Shown: positions 7,659 through 14,128 of the stretch, one piece after another | Layout of the letters: each line of letters opens with the position of its first letter | Numbering within the stretch: the stretch's first letter is position 1 | Source of the DNA: Clostridia bacterium | GTDB lineage: Bacteria; Bacillota_A; Clostridia; Christensenellales; UBA1242 | Reading direction: 5' to 3' | Assembly (NCBI GenBank): GCA_017403205.1 | Contig: JAFQOM010000126.1 | Span: forward strand, 1-15,070 | DNA: 15,070 nt | Program-made: the position numbers and the translations under genes | The notes under the pieces: generated by a model | What the model was told of the DNA's origin: nothing | The model's input: only the letters and a program-made list of their open reading frames with translations | Databases searched by the model: none

Positions 7659-9230
7659 TTAGTTGTTTAAATTTAAATATTCTTCGTAAGTAACGTATCT
7701 ATCAAAGTCTTTTTTGTTGTTAATTTTAATAATTCTATTTGCAACAGTTTCTGTTAATTCTTGGTCGCTTGAGGCAAACAATAAAACACCTTTAAAATTT
7801 TGCATGCCCTTGTTAAGAGCTGTTATACTTTCTAGGTCTAAATGGTTTGTTGGTTCGTCTAATATAACAACATTACCTTGTTCTAGCATAATTTTTGAAA
7901 GCATACATCTTACTTTTTCGCCACCACTTAAAACATTTGATGGTTTAAGTGCTTCTTCGCCACTAAACAACATTCTTCCAAGCCAGCTTCTAACAAAAGT
8001 TTGGTCTTTTTCTTTACTAAATTGAGCAAGCCATTCTGTTAAGTTTAAGTCGCTTTTAAACAAGTCGTTATATTCTTTTGGTAAGTAAGAGTGGGTTATT
8101 GTTTTACCCCATTTAATTGTGCCTGTATAGTCTGTATCTTTGCCAGATAAAATGTTAAATAAAACAGAAATTGTGTTAGAGTTATCACTAAAAAATGCTA
8201 TTTTATCGTCTTTATTTACTACAAAACTAACGTTTTCAAAACAACCCTTTTTTGTTAGGTTTTCTACCATTAAAACATCATTGCCAATGTTTCTTTCAAA
8301 ACTAAAAGCAATGTATGGATATTTTCTTGAAGAAGGTTTGATATCTTCAATTGTCAATTTTTCAAGTTCTTTTTTTCTGCTTGTAGCTTGTTTTGACTTG
8401 CTTGCATTAGCAGAGAATCTAGCAATAAAGTCTTGAAGTTCTTTTGCCCTTGCCTCTGCCTTTTTATTAGCTTCTTTTTGTTGCCTTAAAATAAGTTGGC
8501 TAGTTTCATACCAAAAGTCATAGTTTCCAACAAAAATAGAAATTTTGCCATAGTCAACGTCGCAGATGTGTGTGCAAACTTTGTTTAAAAAGTGTCTGTT
8601 GTGGGATACTGTAATAACAGTTTTTTCGTAGTTTAATAAAAAGTTTTCAAGCCAAGTAATTGTTTTTACGTCTAGGTTGTTTGTAGGTTCGTCCAAAAGC
8701 AAAATATCTGGCGAGCCAAATAGTGCTTGAGCAAGCAAAACCTTAACTTTAATTTTGCTATCAATATCTTTCATTTGCTTGTCAAACAAACTGCTGTCAA
8801 CGCCAATTTCTGTTAACAAACTTTGTGCGTTACCTTCTGCCTCCCAGCCGTCAAGGTCAGCAAATTCTTGTTCAAGTTCACTAGCCAATATTCCGTCTGC
8901 TTCTGTAAAATCTTCTTTCATATAAAGTGCGTCTTTTTGGTCCCAAACCTCTACAAGCCTTTTATGACCCAACAAAACAGTTCTTAAAACTGTTTCATTG
9001 TCAAAAGCGTTTTGGTTTTGTTGCAAAACAGAAAGTCTTTCGTTTTTACCAATAACAATTTCGCCTTTAGTTGTTTCTAACTCGCCAGACAATAGTTTTA
9101 AAAAAGTAGACTTGCCAGCACCATTTGCGCCAATAACGCCATAGCAGTTTCCGTTTGTAAATTTTAAATTTACATCGCTAAACAGTTTGCGTGAACCAAA
9201 ATTAAGTGAAACATTTATTACTTGAAGCAT
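7659..9230 (-). CDS. ABC-F family ATPase, YbiT-like, with one degenerate ATP site
   Basis: A soluble 523-residue protein with two ABC domains and no membrane segments. ABC-F proteins bind the ribosome near the E site and act on translation, some giving antibiotic resistance. Domain 1 has an intact Walker A GANGAGKS (34-41), Walker B ILLLDE (176-181) and switch His H210, but its signature position reads DIDSKIKVKVLLAQ instead of LSGGE. A charged linker (about 245-297) matches the P-site tRNA interaction region. Domain 2 keeps LSGGE (434-438) and Walker B VILDE (455-459), but has lost Walker A (FSDNSNTIS, about 347-355) and the switch His (ASSDQ, S488). SD AAAGGAA supports the start. It is a single-gene unit with its own promoter candidate, ending at a bidirectional terminator. 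The YbiT-like group is suggested by the KVKVLLAQALFG and DEPTNNLD context; the actual role (housekeeping or resistance) is unknown. Confidence 0.9.
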   Translation of the reverse strand: MLQVINVSLNFGSRKLFSDVNLKFTNGNCYGVIGANGAGKSTFLKLLSGELETTKGEIVIGKNERLSVLQQNQNAFDNETVLRTVLLGHKRLVEVWDQKDALYMKEDFTEADGILASELEQEFADLDGWEAEGNAQSLLTEIGVDSSLFDKQMKDIDSKIKVKVLLAQALFGSPDILLLDEPTNNLDVKTITWLENFLLNYEKTVITVSHNRHFLNKVCTHICDVDYGKISIFVGNYDFWYETSQLILRQQKEANKKAEARAKELQDFIARFSANASKSKQATSRKKELEKLTIEDIKPSSRKYPYIAFSFERNIGNDVLMVENLTKKGCFENVSFVVNKDDKIAFFSDNSNTISVLFNILSGKDTDYTGTIKWGKTITHSYLPKEYNDLFKSDLNLTEWLAQFSKEKDQTFVRSWLGRMLFSGEEALKPSNVLSGGEKVRCMLSKIMLEQGNVVILDEPTNHLDLESITALNKGMQNFKGVLLFASSDQELTETVANRIIKINNKKDFDRYVTYEEYLNLNN

Positions 9231-9264
9231 TTATAAAATTCCTTTTATTTAATATAACTTAAAT

Positions 9265-9291
9265 GTTATAACAATTTTACGCATAAGTCAA
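9265..9291 (-). promoter_or_regulatory. Candidate promoter for the ABC-F gene
   Basis: Read on the minus strand: -35 TTGACT (9286-9291), a short 15-base spacer, -10 TATAAC (9265-9270). It lies between the yqeY terminator and the ABC-F start. The spacer is shorter than ideal. Confidence 0.45.
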
Positions 9292-9320
9292 CCTAAGCAA
9301 TCCTTTATATATAAATTAAA

Positions 9321-9346
9321 AAGGGATGACTATTCATCATCCACTT
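9321..9346 (-). terminator. Rho-independent terminator after yqeY
   Basis: Minus strand: stem GGATGA / TCATCC (9337-9342 / 9324-9329), extendable by AAG/CTT across one bulged base, followed by CTTTTTAATTT. It separates yqeY from the ABC-F gene downstream. Confidence 0.7.
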
Positions 9347-9352
9347 AAAATA

Positions 9353-9778
9353 TTAATTAAATTGTTTTAAAACAGCACTTACTTTTGACATATCAACCTT
9401 ACCAGCGTAATTTGCTTTAAAGTGCTTCATAATATTTGGAATTGTTTTGTCGTCTTGAGCAGCAATAATATCATAAATTTCTTGTTCGCTAAGCATTTTT
9501 GGCAAGTAAACAGAAATTATTTCTTTTTGTTTTGCAATTTCTTCTGCTTGTTCGGTTTTTCCAGCAGTAATGTAACTTTCTGCCTCGTCAGTTAATTCTT
9601 TTATTGTTTTTTGCAAAATTTGAGTCATGTCTGCGTCAGTCAACTCTTCGCCTTTTTCACGTTTTTTTACCGTTTCAAGCATAGCTTTTGTCATAACTAC
9701 AGAGTAGATTGCACGTGCTGTTTGATTCTTTTCTTTAAGAGCTGTCATGTTTGCTTTTTTTATTTCGTCTAAAATCAT
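9353..9778 (-). CDS. yqeY: GatB/YqeY domain-containing protein
   Basis: A 141-residue cytosolic helical protein of the GatB/YqeY family (usual length about 147). It is related to the C-terminal tRNA-binding domain of the GatB subunit of amidotransferase, but YqeY's own role is not settled. Family hallmarks are the early 'IKKANMTALKEKN' helix, the IISVYLPKMLSEQEI segment (87-101) and the C-terminal GKVDMSKVSAVLKQ (126-139). The start was placed at 9778 rather than further upstream because AAAGGTGGT is an excellent SD six bases ahead and the upstream in-frame stretch does not resemble the family. It is transcribed alone and ended by a hairpin terminator. It is often found near rpsU in Firmicutes; no rpsU is visible here. 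Confidence 0.9.
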   Translation of the reverse strand: MILDEIKKANMTALKEKNQTARAIYSVVMTKAMLETVKKREKGEELTDADMTQILQKTIKELTDEAESYITAGKTEQAEEIAKQKEIISVYLPKMLSEQEIYDIIAAQDDKTIPNIMKHFKANYAGKVDMSKVSAVLKQFN

Positions 9779-9808
9779 TTTAGTACCACCTTTGTTTTTA
9801 ATACAAAT

Positions 9809-9837
9809 ATTTTGATTTATCTTTTTAAAAAAGTCAA
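9809..9837 (-). promoter_or_regulatory. Candidate promoter for yqeY
   Basis: Minus strand: -35 TTGACT (9832-9837), 17-base spacer, weak -10 CAAAAT (9809-9814). Confidence 0.4.
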
Positions 9838-9886
9838 TCTTTTGGAGGTATAACAATTCAATTAATTAAATAAATGTTGTTTATGT

Positions 9887-9915
9887 TTGACCTAAAATAA
9901 ATTTTTGTGTAAAAT
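9887..9915 (+). promoter_or_regulatory. Candidate sigma-A promoter of the exported-protein/nucleotidyltransferase operon
   Basis: -35 TTGACC (9887-9892), 17-base spacer, -10 TAAAAT (9910-9915). Predicted transcription start near 9922 gives an mRNA leader of about 110 bases before the GTG at 10035. Confidence 0.65.
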
Positions 9916-9946
9916 TTTTGTTGTAAAACAAAAATCTTTTTTACAC
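9907..9946. promoter_or_regulatory. Long inverted repeat overlapping the -10 of the 10035 operon promoter
   Basis: GTGTAAAA + TTTTTGTT (9907-9922) pairs with AACAAAAA (9927-9934) and TTTTACAC (9939-9946). The loop is GTAA and four extra bases (TCTT) interrupt the right arm. All 16 pairs are Watson-Crick. It covers the -10 and transcription start, a classic place for an operator. No T-tract follows, so it is not a plain terminator. Confidence 0.45.
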
Positions 9947-10034
9947 ATAATAGTTAGTGAATAAAAATTAACACCAATGTAAAAAGAGGTTTTAAGTTTT
10001 AAGCATGAATATACCCATTTGGGAGGAATTTTAA

Positions 10035-11420
10035 GTGAAAAAAATAGCAAAGATAACACTATTTTTAATGTTTTTGTTTATATTTCCAGCAATTAGTTTT
10101 GCTTGCGGAGAAGTTGTTTTTGATGATGTACCATATGTTTCATCTTTAGAGACTTCACAAAAAATAGTAGAACGTGTGGACACAAGCCGTGATTATATGC
10201 TAAGAAATATAACACTTAAAATGAAGCTAAAAACAATAAATACATATAAATATTTAGGGCAATATGGGAAAGATGGACAAACGGTTAGAGATGAAATTGT
10301 TACAACACTTGGCAAGCTAACTGATAATCCATCTGTTGCGATAATTGAAAAAACTAGATATGTTGATGATAAAAAGATAAGCTATGAAAAGTATACATAT
10401 TCACATGCAATGCTTGATGCTGTAAAAACGCGCTCTTATTTATATAGTTATGTTGAGCAATATAACGAAGATGGCGAAATTGAAACCCATGATTATAATC
10501 GTACAAATTACAACCACTCTACAACAGACTTAATAAGTATTTATAACGAAGCAGTACCTGTTATTAAGGCTAATTATGTTGATAGTGTGTCAGAAAAAGA
10601 GTTTGAAGGCATAAAATATTACAAGCTAACTTCGGATATTGATGGTCTTGAAAGTATAAAAAACATTTTTGCTGTTGATAGCAATTTGTGTAATAATAAT
10701 AATTATCAATTATTTGCAAAGCAAAATTTAAATGACTATGTTAAGCCTTTTAGTTGCGAAGTTGGTTTAAAAAATTATTCTGGATCAGAATACGAATATA
10801 TAACATATTCAACGCTTAATTATAAAATTGAAGATAGGGATAGAAATGTTTACTTAATAGCATCTTCTAAAACAGAGTTGATTGAGTATGGTGAATCTGT
10901 TTTGTCTAGCACGCCAGAAAACAAAGATGAATATACTGTTTATGGTTTTATTAAGACAATGAAAGATAAAAATTATGTAATATATGAAACCGCAAACCCT
11001 ACAAACAGAACAGAGTATATGCAATATACCGTTGCAGATGTTGAAGATGGATATAGTATTGTTGAAAAAAGATTTGTGCCTGGATCTCCAACTGAAGTGA
11101 AAAATTATTTTTATAGCAATAGTGAAGCAAAATGGTATGAATTAAATGTGTCCAATAAAATAAAAACAGAGAAATCATCTGGTTTAGCATTAGATTACAT
11201 AAATTTTGATTTTGATCAAGAGGGCGAAATTACAAACGACGAGGGGGTTTATAGTTTTAAAGACAAAACAAACCCTGCAAATGAAATAACAATATCTTTA
11301 GCGGATGGAGAAATTTTTTCAGCAACAACAAATAGCAATACTATTTATGTTGTTGAATACGGCACAGACATTGAAAAACTTGGTTTGGTTACCAGTTTAG
11401 AAGGTTTTAGTGCTTCTTAA
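10035..11420 (+). CDS. Exported protein of unknown function
   Basis: A 461-residue protein that I do not recognise. It starts with GTG, chosen because GGGAGG lies eight bases upstream and the protein then begins with a clear signal peptide (MKKIAK, hydrophobic core about 7-20, cleavage near SFA|C at about 23-24). The Cys after the cut could be lipidated, but the preceding residues (ISFA) do not fit a strict lipobox, so either a lipoprotein or a secreted protein is possible. The mature part is beta-rich, with alternating charged and aromatic residues, many Tyr, Lys, Glu and Asn, and no membrane helix. Its layout, including the final strand pair DGEIFSATTNSNTIYVVEYG, loosely recalls LolA/LppX-like lipid-binding beta-folds; that is a guess. 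It is the first gene of an operon, 19 bases before the first nucleotidyltransferase. Confidence 0.75.
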   Translation: MKKIAKITLFLMFLFIFPAISFACGEVVFDDVPYVSSLETSQKIVERVDTSRDYMLRNITLKMKLKTINTYKYLGQYGKDGQTVRDEIVTTLGKLTDNPSVAIIEKTRYVDDKKISYEKYTYSHAMLDAVKTRSYLYSYVEQYNEDGEIETHDYNRTNYNHSTTDLISIYNEAVPVIKANYVDSVSEKEFEGIKYYKLTSDIDGLESIKNIFAVDSNLCNNNNYQLFAKQNLNDYVKPFSCEVGLKNYSGSEYEYITYSTLNYKIEDRDRNVYLIASSKTELIEYGESVLSSTPENKDEYTVYGFIKTMKDKNYVIYETANPTNRTEYMQYTVADVEDGYSIVEKRFVPGSPTEVKNYFYSNSEAKWYELNVSNKIKTEKSSGLALDYINFDFDQEGEITNDEGVYSFKDKTNPANEITISLADGEIFSATTNSNTIYVVEYGTDIEKLGLVTSLEGFSAS

Positions 11421-11439
11421 ACTTTATAAAAGGTAAAAC

Positions 11440-12342
11440 ATGGATTTAGTAATAATGGCTGCCGGAATGGGCAGTAGATTTGGCGGGTTAAAACAAATAG
11501 AACCTATTGACGATAATGGAAATTTTATAATAGATTACACAATTTATGATGCAATTAGGGCAGGTTTTGATAAGGTTGTTTTTATTATAAAAAAAGAGAA
11601 TTTAAATATATTTAGACAAACTATAGGCAAACGTATAGAAAAACAAATAAAAGTTGAATATGTGTTTCAGGATTCAAACGTGTTTTTACCAGATTTTGTT
11701 GACATAAAAGGCCGCACAAAACCATGGGGAACTGGACACGCAATATTATGTGCCAAAAACAGTGTAGAAGATAAGTTTGCAGTAGTAAATGCTGACGATT
11801 TTTATGGATATTTATCCATTGCAAAAATTGCAGAATTTTTAAAAAATTTAAAAGATAATAAAAATTTTGCAATGGTTGGTTATAAAGCAATAAACACAAT
11901 AACCGAAAACGGTGAAGTTAAACGTGGTGTGTGTATAATTGAAGGCGACAATCTAAAATGTTTAAAAGAAAGCGCTATAGAACTTAAAGATAAAAAACTT
12001 TTTGCAAAAGAGTTGGGAACAGAAGATAAAAAACAAATAGAAAACGACACTATTGTGTCAATGAACTTGTTTGGTTTTAGCAAAAATTTGTTTGAGTATT
12101 TAGAAAAAGGTTTTTATAATTTTTTAAAAGATAATCAAAAAGATATGTCGACGTGTGAATATTTTATTCCTACAGCGCTAACAAATTATATTAACGATTG
12201 TTGCGGAAATTTAAAAGTTTTAAAAACTGATGATAAGTGGTTTGGCCTTACATATAAGCAAGATTTTGATGTTGTTAAAAATGGCATAAAAAAACTTGTT
12301 GATTTAGGAATATACCCTAAAAATTTGTGGGATAAACTTTAA
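11440..12342 (+). CDS. Nucleotidyltransferase (sugar-nucleotide type), tandem copy 1
   Basis: A 300-residue cytosolic protein of the NTP_transferase fold, which joins an NTP to a sugar phosphate or similar phosphate and releases pyrophosphate. Motifs: AAGMGSRFGGLKQ (7-19), the nucleotide-binding loop with K18; KPWGTGHA (94-101); NADDFYG (117-123), with the metal-binding Asp; VSMNLFGF; and the C-terminal KWFGLTYKQD. The usual family ending GVTYxEDKP is altered here to GLTYKQDFD, which differs from the next gene. SD AAAAGG is six bases before the ATG. It lies 19 bases after the exported-protein gene and 15 bases before its paralogue, with which it shares near-identical residues from the AAGMGSR motif through about residue 48. 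The substrate cannot be told; related genes sit near cell-surface polysaccharide or choline-phosphate loci in other bacteria. Confidence 0.88.
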   Translation: MDLVIMAAGMGSRFGGLKQIEPIDDNGNFIIDYTIYDAIRAGFDKVVFIIKKENLNIFRQTIGKRIEKQIKVEYVFQDSNVFLPDFVDIKGRTKPWGTGHAILCAKNSVEDKFAVVNADDFYGYLSIAKIAEFLKNLKDNKNFAMVGYKAINTITENGEVKRGVCIIEGDNLKCLKESAIELKDKKLFAKELGTEDKKQIENDTIVSMNLFGFSKNLFEYLEKGFYNFLKDNQKDMSTCEYFIPTALTNYINDCCGNLKVLKTDDKWFGLTYKQDFDVVKNGIKKLVDLGIYPKNLWDKL

Positions 12343-12357
12343 AAGGATTTTAGTAAT

Positions 12358-13260
12358 ATGGAAGAAAAAACTTTGTTAATATTGGCTGCTGGCATGGGCA
12401 GCAGATTTGGTGGATTAAAGCAAATTGAACCCATTGACGATAACGGAAATTTTATAATAGATTATTCTATTTATGATGCAATTAGGGCAGGGTTTAACAA
12501 AGTTGTTTTTGTTATTAGAAAACAAAATTTTGACATTTTTAAAGAAACTGTAGGTAAGCGCATAGAAAAACACATAAATGTTGAATATGTGTTTCAAGAA
12601 ATGGACAGTTTTGTTTGTAAAACCGTAGATGGCAGGTCAAAACCATGGGGAACTGGACATGCTGTTTTGTGCGCAAAAGAAAAAATTAATGGCAATTTTA
12701 TTATTATAAATGCTGATGATTTTTATGGGTTAGATGCTTATAAAACTGCTATAAACTTTATGCAACAAAATCAAGATCCAAAAACATATGCTATTGTTGC
12801 ATATAAAGTAGGCAACACATTAACAGAAAACGGCTCGGTAAAACGCGGTATTTGCCAAGTTAAGGATGGTTTGTTAACGCAAATGGTAGAAAGTGTTGTG
12901 CAAAAAAACAACCAAGACAAAATACTTGCAACGCCACTTGCTGGTGGTGAAGAGATTGAGCTAAAATTTGATCACCCTGTATCAATGAATTTAATGTGCC
13001 TACACTCTGATTTTTTTGATTATTTACAACGAGATTTTAATAAATTTCAGCTAAATATGAAAGATGAAAAAACTCAAGAGTGTTTAATTCAAGATGTAAT
13101 GTTTAATCAAACTCAAGAAGAAGGTGCCATAATAAAAGTTGTTGAAACAGAGGCTGTATGGCACGGTGTAACATATAAAGAGGACAAGCCTCAACTTGTA
13201 AAACAAATAAAATCATTAATAGAATCTAATTTATATCCACAAAATTTGTGGTCTAAATAA
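12358..13260 (+). CDS. Nucleotidyltransferase (sugar-nucleotide type), tandem copy 2
   Basis: A 300-residue paralogue of the preceding gene, again a cytosolic NTP_transferase. Motifs: AAGMGSRFGGLKQ (10-22), KPWGTGHAVLCA (95-106), NADDFYG (118-124), HPVSMN and the standard C-terminal GVTYKEDKPQLV. All the expected catalytic positions are present, and it matches the usual family pattern better than copy 1. Its SD AAAAGGA overlaps the TAA of copy 1, so the two are probably translationally coupled and made together. The N-terminal third is far more alike between copies than the middle and C-terminal parts, where acceptor specificity usually resides. This suggests duplication followed by divergence towards different acceptor substrates, or a heterodimer. 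The substrate is unknown. Confidence 0.88.
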   Translation: MEEKTLLILAAGMGSRFGGLKQIEPIDDNGNFIIDYSIYDAIRAGFNKVVFVIRKQNFDIFKETVGKRIEKHINVEYVFQEMDSFVCKTVDGRSKPWGTGHAVLCAKEKINGNFIIINADDFYGLDAYKTAINFMQQNQDPKTYAIVAYKVGNTLTENGSVKRGICQVKDGLLTQMVESVVQKNNQDKILATPLAGGEEIELKFDHPVSMNLMCLHSDFFDYLQRDFNKFQLNMKDEKTQECLIQDVMFNQTQEEGAIIKVVETEAVWHGVTYKEDKPQLVKQIKSLIESNLYPQNLWSK

Positions 13261-13304
13261 AATCAAAGTAGTTTAATTAATTTTTGTATTAGGAAAAGAT
13301 AATT

Positions 13305-14006
13305 TTGACAGAATTTGTAGAAGGTATATTTTCAAATATTTTTGGCAGTAATGTTGTTTTGGCAACAATTTTAATTGCTATGGTGCCTGTTATAGAATTA
13401 AAGGGTGCCATACCTTTTTCTATGGCTGTAGATATTTGGGGTATAAACGCCCTATCGTTTTTTCCAGCATTAATTTATGGTATTTTGGGTTCAAGTTTAA
13501 TTGTGCCAATTTTAGCTCTTATTTATAAACCTGTTATAAATTGGCTAAAAAAAACAAAACTATTTAGACGCATAGCAGAAAAAATAGAAAACAGAATAAA
13601 CGCAAAAAAAATAAATATTGACAGCAAAATAGAAAAACAACAAGAATCCTTAAATCAAGAGGGGTTAGAATTAGAAAATTATAAAAGTAAAAAAGAAAGA
13701 AAGAAATTTTTAATAAAATTTTTTAGTGTGTTTGTATTTGTTGCTATTCCTTTGCCTCTTACAGGGGTGTGGACGGGCACGTGTTTGGCTGTTGTTTTAG
13801 GTTTAAATTTTTGGCAAACATGTTTGTGTGTAATTCCAGCAAATATAGTTGCGGGGCTTATTATTGCTTTAGTGTCATTGTTATTTGGTGAATCTACATG
13901 GATTTTTGTTTTAATTTTGCTTGCAATAATATTGTTGATTGCGCTAGCTTATGTTATTAAAAAAATTTTTAAAAAAATATACATACATAAAAATCAAAAC
14001 AAGTAA
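13305..14006 (+). CDS. Small multidrug export family membrane protein (PF06695/COG2426 type)
   Basis: A 233-residue integral membrane protein. The TTG at 13305 is taken as the start because AGGAAAAG (13291-13298) precedes it by six bases and the first in-frame ATG would cut into the first membrane helix. Family signatures are IELKGAIPFSMA (30-41) and IPLPLTGVWTGT (148-159), each within or next to a hydrophobic segment. Hydrophobic stretches lie at about 16-40, 48-75, 137-165, 168-194 and 197-218. The two halves are joined by a highly charged stretch (82-136) that looks like a coiled coil and appears longer than in typical members. The transport role implied by the family name rests on limited data; the fold is related to DedA-type proteins. 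It lies 44 bases after the second nucleotidyltransferase, probably in the same operon. Confidence 0.85.
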   Translation: MTEFVEGIFSNIFGSNVVLATILIAMVPVIELKGAIPFSMAVDIWGINALSFFPALIYGILGSSLIVPILALIYKPVINWLKKTKLFRRIAEKIENRINAKKINIDSKIEKQQESLNQEGLELENYKSKKERKKFLIKFFSVFVFVAIPLPLTGVWTGTCLAVVLGLNFWQTCLCVIPANIVAGLIIALVSLLFGESTWIFVLILLAIILLIALAYVIKKIFKKIYIHKNQNK

Positions 14007-14048
14007 TATTTTTTGAGTTTTACCCAACTTAAAAAGCAATATATTTAC

Positions 14049-14077
14049 TTGTTTTTATTTTTCAAATATGGTATATT
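14049..14077 (+). promoter_or_regulatory. Candidate sigma-A promoter of the sugar transferase gene
   Basis: -35 TTGTTT (14049-14054), 17-base spacer, -10 TATATT (14072-14077). Predicted transcription start is near 14084, inside a palindrome. Confidence 0.6.
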
Positions 14078-14082
14078 TTTTC

Positions 14083-14095
14083 TTAGTTAAACTAA
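14083..14095. promoter_or_regulatory. Palindrome at the predicted transcription start of the sugar transferase gene
   Basis: TTAGTTAAACTAA has two perfect 6-base arms around a central A, and begins five bases after the -10. It contains GTTAAAC, the same half-site seen in the palindrome ahead of maf. Possible operator; chance is not excluded in such AT-rich DNA. Confidence 0.3.
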
Positions 14096-14104
14096 ATTTT
14101 ATTA

Positions 14105-14111
14105 AAAGGAG
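14105..14111 (+). promoter_or_regulatory. Ribosome-binding site with unusually long spacing
   Basis: AAAGGAG is the only good SD upstream of the sugar transferase, yet 17 bases separate it from the ATG at 14129. No ATG, GTG or TTG occurs in frame between them, and the protein N-terminus from 14129 fits the family, so the start is not in doubt. Confidence 0.5.
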
Positions 14112-14128
14112 TAGGCAAAAAACAAAGT

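Noticed and set aside
7714..8436. Plus-strand open frames inside the ABC-F gene
   Set aside because: Antisense shadows; the minus-strand gene has full ABC motifs and an SD.
11621..12083. Minus-strand open frames inside the first nucleotidyltransferase
   Set aside because: Antisense to a conserved gene, no start signals, low-complexity products.
14010..14036. Hairpin TTTTTGAGTT / AACTTAAAAA after the PF06695 gene as a terminator
   Set aside because: It has a G-T wobble and no T-tract on the plus strand; the stem is mostly A-T.
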